Source of the DNA: Vagococcus hydrophili
Lineage (GTDB): Bacteria > Bacillota > Bacilli > Lactobacillales > Vagococcaceae
Reading direction: 5' to 3'
Assembly: GCF_011304195.1 (NCBI RefSeq)
Contig: NZ_CP049887.1
Coordinates: 2,728,001-2,792,000, forward strand
DNA length: 64,000 nucleotides
The position numbers and the translations under genes are program-made. Each line of letters begins with the position of its first letter. Within the stretch, counting starts at the first letter, position 1. Under the pieces are notes generated by a model. That model had not been told where the DNA came from, did not search any database, and was given only the letters and a program-made list of their open reading frames with translations. Shown one piece after another: positions 61,987 to 64,000 of this stretch.

Positions 61987-64000
61987 ATGAATCAAGACAT
62001 TATTGTAGTAAACGCTCGACAAAATAACTTGAAAAACATTTCTTTACGCATCCCTAAGCACCAACTAACCGTTTTTACTGGTGTTTCTGGATCCGGGAAA
62101 TCTTCTCTTGTTTTTGAAACATTAGCAACTGAGGCTAATCGTCAACTTTACAGCTCATTTAGTGCCTATATCAGAAACAAGTTACCTCATCATGAAAAAC
62201 CTGAATTTGAATCCGTTCAAAATTTAACCACAACAATCATTGTTGACCAAAAGCCGATTCAAGGTAATTCTAGATCAACCGTTGGAACAATGACTGATAT
62301 TCATCCGATGTTACGACTTTTATATTCTCGTTACGCAAGCCCTAGCATCGGTTTATCAAATGCATTTTCTTTTAATGACCCTACTGGTATGTGTTCTACT
62401 TGCCAAGGGCTGGGAACTACGACAACAATTAATTACGACCGACTACTTAATAAAGAAAAAAATTTAGCAGACGGTGGGATTCAATTCACACCTCTAACCA
62501 ATAGTTCTTGGCAATTTAATATTTATCTCAACTCTAGTTATATTGATAAAAATAAGAAATTAAAGGATTATTCAGAAGAAGAAATGAACTATCTATTATA
62601 TGGAAATAAAGACATTGAAGAACATGTGGTTGTTTCAGACACTGGTAAAGTTAAGTATGAAGCTTTAATCCCACGATTAGAGCGATTATTTATAAAGAAG
62701 GACTTAAATTCTAGTAACAAATCAGTAAAAGAAGCGGTTGAATCGATCACCTCTTCCTCACCCTGTACTCACTGTGATGGGACTCGCTTAAATGATTTAG
62801 CTCGTTCTGCTAAAATAAATGATCTTTCCATTACAGATTTATCGAGTATGGAGCTTTCTGAGTTGGTTCCCACCTTAAGAGAGATGAAAAATATTGATAT
62901 TATTCCTTCAATTATTGAACCCATTGAACGAATTGTTCATATTGGTTTAGGGTATCTTTCCTTGGATAGAGCAACGCCTAGTCTTTCTGGTGGTGAAGGA
63001 CAACGCCTTAAGATGATTCGATACTTAGGTAGTAGTTTAACAGATATGACTTATGTTTTTGATGAACCTAGTATTGGTCTTCATCCTCGTGACGTTCATC
63101 GTTTAAACGAGATGCTTCTTAGTTTGAGAGACATGGGTAATACAGTTTTAGTTGTGGAACATGATCCAGATGTGATTAAAATTGCCGATCATATTATCGA
63201 CATGGGACCTTTTGCCGGCAGACATGGTGGCGAAGTGACGTTTACTGGAACGTATCAGGAGCTTTTAGATGGTGACACATTAACAGGTCGTGCTTTAAAT
63301 CAAGAAATAACCTTTAAGGAACAAACCAGAATACCAACAGAGTTCTTCCCTATCAAAAATGCCTCAACTCACAACTTGAAAGGAATAGATGTGGCTATCC
63401 CGAAAGGAATTTTAACCGCAGTCACTGGTGTCGCTGGTTCTGGAAAAAGTTCACTAATTGCTGGAGAGTTTCTAGCACATTATCCAGAAGCCATCGTGGT
63501 GAATCAAAAACCGATTGGTCGGAGTTCCCGGGCAACGATTACTACCTACACTGGTATTTTTGATGATATTAGAGACTTGTTTGCCAAAGAAAATAAAGTT
63601 AATAAAAGCTTATTTAGTTTTAATTCAAAAGGTGCTTGTCCTAAATGTAAGGGAACAGGAGAAATAAAAATGGATATGGCATTCATGGATCCGGTCACCG
63701 TTATTTGTGAAAGTTGTGGAGGTCAAAGGTATAATGAAGAAAGTTTATCTTTTGAATTTAGACAGAAAAAGATTACTGATATACTTTCTATGACCGTTGA
63801 AGAAAGTATTGATTTCTTTGAAGGTTTTTCTTTCCATAAAAAACTTCTTACCTTAATGGAAGTTGGGCTCGGCTATATCTCCTTAGGTCAGCCATTATCC
63901 ACTTTATCTGGTGGTGAATTACAACGGATTAAATTAGCCACACAACTAGATAAAACAGGAGCTATTTATATTTTAGATGAACCAACTACTGGTCTTCATA
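61987..64000 (+). CDS. UvrA-like ATPase (class II, drug-resistance type), 3' end missing
   Basis: The first 671 codons of a tandem ABC ATPase; the gene runs off the right edge. It opens QDIIVVNARQNNLKNISLRI with Walker A GVSGSGKSSL, then signature LSGGEGQRLK, a second Walker A GVAGSGKSSL and signature LSGGELQRIK. Zinc-finger-like pairs CSTCQG, CTHCDG, CPKCKG and CESCGG are present. The domain that binds UvrB in true UvrA appears to be missing, as in the DrrC-like or UvrA2 paralogues linked to drug tolerance. GGAGGTACTTTC precedes the ATG. Confidence 0.88.
   Translation, partial: MNQDIIVVNARQNNLKNISLRIPKHQLTVFTGVSGSGKSSLVFETLATEANRQLYSSFSAYIRNKLPHHEKPEFESVQNLTTTIIVDQKPIQGNSRSTVGTMTDIHPMLRLLYSRYASPSIGLSNAFSFNDPTGMCSTCQGLGTTTTINYDRLLNKEKNLADGGIQFTPLTNSSWQFNIYLNSSYIDKNKKLKDYSEEEMNYLLYGNKDIEEHVVVSDTGKVKYEALIPRLERLFIKKDLNSSNKSVKEAVESITSSSPCTHCDGTRLNDLARSAKINDLSITDLSSMELSELVPTLREMKNIDIIPSIIEPIERIVHIGLGYLSLDRATPSLSGGEGQRLKMIRYLGSSLTDMTYVFDEPSIGLHPRDVHRLNEMLLSLRDMGNTVLVVEHDPDVIKIADHIIDMGPFAGRHGGEVTFTGTYQELLDGDTLTGRALNQEITFKEQTRIPTEFFPIKNASTHNLKGIDVAIPKGILTAVTGVAGSGKSSLIAGEFLAHYPEAIVVNQKPIGRSSRATITTYTGIFDDIRDLFAKENKVNKSLFSFNSKGACPKCKGTGEIKMDMAFMDPVTVICESCGGQRYNEESLSFEFRQKKITDILSMTVEESIDFFEGFSFHKKLLTLMEVGLGYISLGQPLSTLSGGELQRIKLATQLDKTGAIYILDEPTTGLH

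Noticed and set aside
1-64000. CRISPR arrays, tRNA or rRNA genes, complete insertion sequences
   Set aside because: I saw no regularly spaced direct repeats, no tRNA or rRNA sequence, and no transposase frame anywhere in the window.

Overview
The window is low-GC Firmicutes DNA and fits an Enterococcaceae member best, with Vagococcus or a close relative as my guess. The reasons are an RNase PH-RdgB fusion next to murI, a ytxG/ytxH-ccpA block, rimM-trmD-rplS, tsaB-rimI-tsaD, a lone FabI behind a FabT-type box, ECF transporters and AAAGGAGG-type ribosome binding sites. The genus is inference from gene content; I could run no search.

Layout. 1-8 kb: the 5' end of gcvT, an MFS efflux gene with a leader attenuator, a peptide-binding lipoprotein and an amidotransferase behind a tiny ORF ending in three Cys codons, rlmN, then a two-component system with an AlkD DNA glycosylase. 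8-13 kb: ansA-aspA-malic enzyme-fumC, which would take asparagine through aspartate, fumarate and malate to pyruvate; fumC carries a frameshift. 13-20 kb: an AraC/GH39-like regulator (also frameshifted) and a TPP-riboswitch operon for thiamine-precursor uptake (thiXYZ, a TatD-family hydrolase, a HAD phosphatase). 20-26 kb: a leucine-type dehydrogenase, an MFS gene, a FolD paralogue lacking key catalytic residues, ftsW, and a LacI-type regulator with a small partner protein. 26-32 kb: an ECF sigma/anti-sigma pair driving three lipoproteins, one with a transglutaminase fold. 32-44 kb: fabI, nagB, an ABC-F gene with a classic leader-peptide attenuator, ccpA-ytxH-ytxG, mscS, an M20 amidohydrolase, cbpB, yfcE, rph-rdgB and murI. 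44-52 kb: two CPBP proteases, the tsaD/rimI/tsaB cluster, a frameshifted CorC/HlyC protein, a GalT-like protein without its catalytic His, and galE. 52.3-55.7 kb: an AT-rich accessory island with a HEPN-motif protein, a Ser/Thr kinase and an integrase remnant. 55.7-64 kb: rplS-trmD-rimM, an ECF transporter linked to a SAM hydroxide adenosyltransferase (DUF62), and a UvrA-like gene running off the end.

Regulation is unusually visible. There is a TPP riboswitch, two transcription attenuators before resistance-type genes, a probable cysteine-responsive translational attenuator, cre-like sites, a FabT-type box, a GntR-type operator, and a dispersed palindromic repeat in three intergenic regions. 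Four genes (fumC, the AraC/GH39 gene, the transglutaminase lipoprotein, the CorC protein) each break by what looks like one missing G in a G tract. That shared pattern suggests consensus errors in the assembly more than four independent gene deaths.
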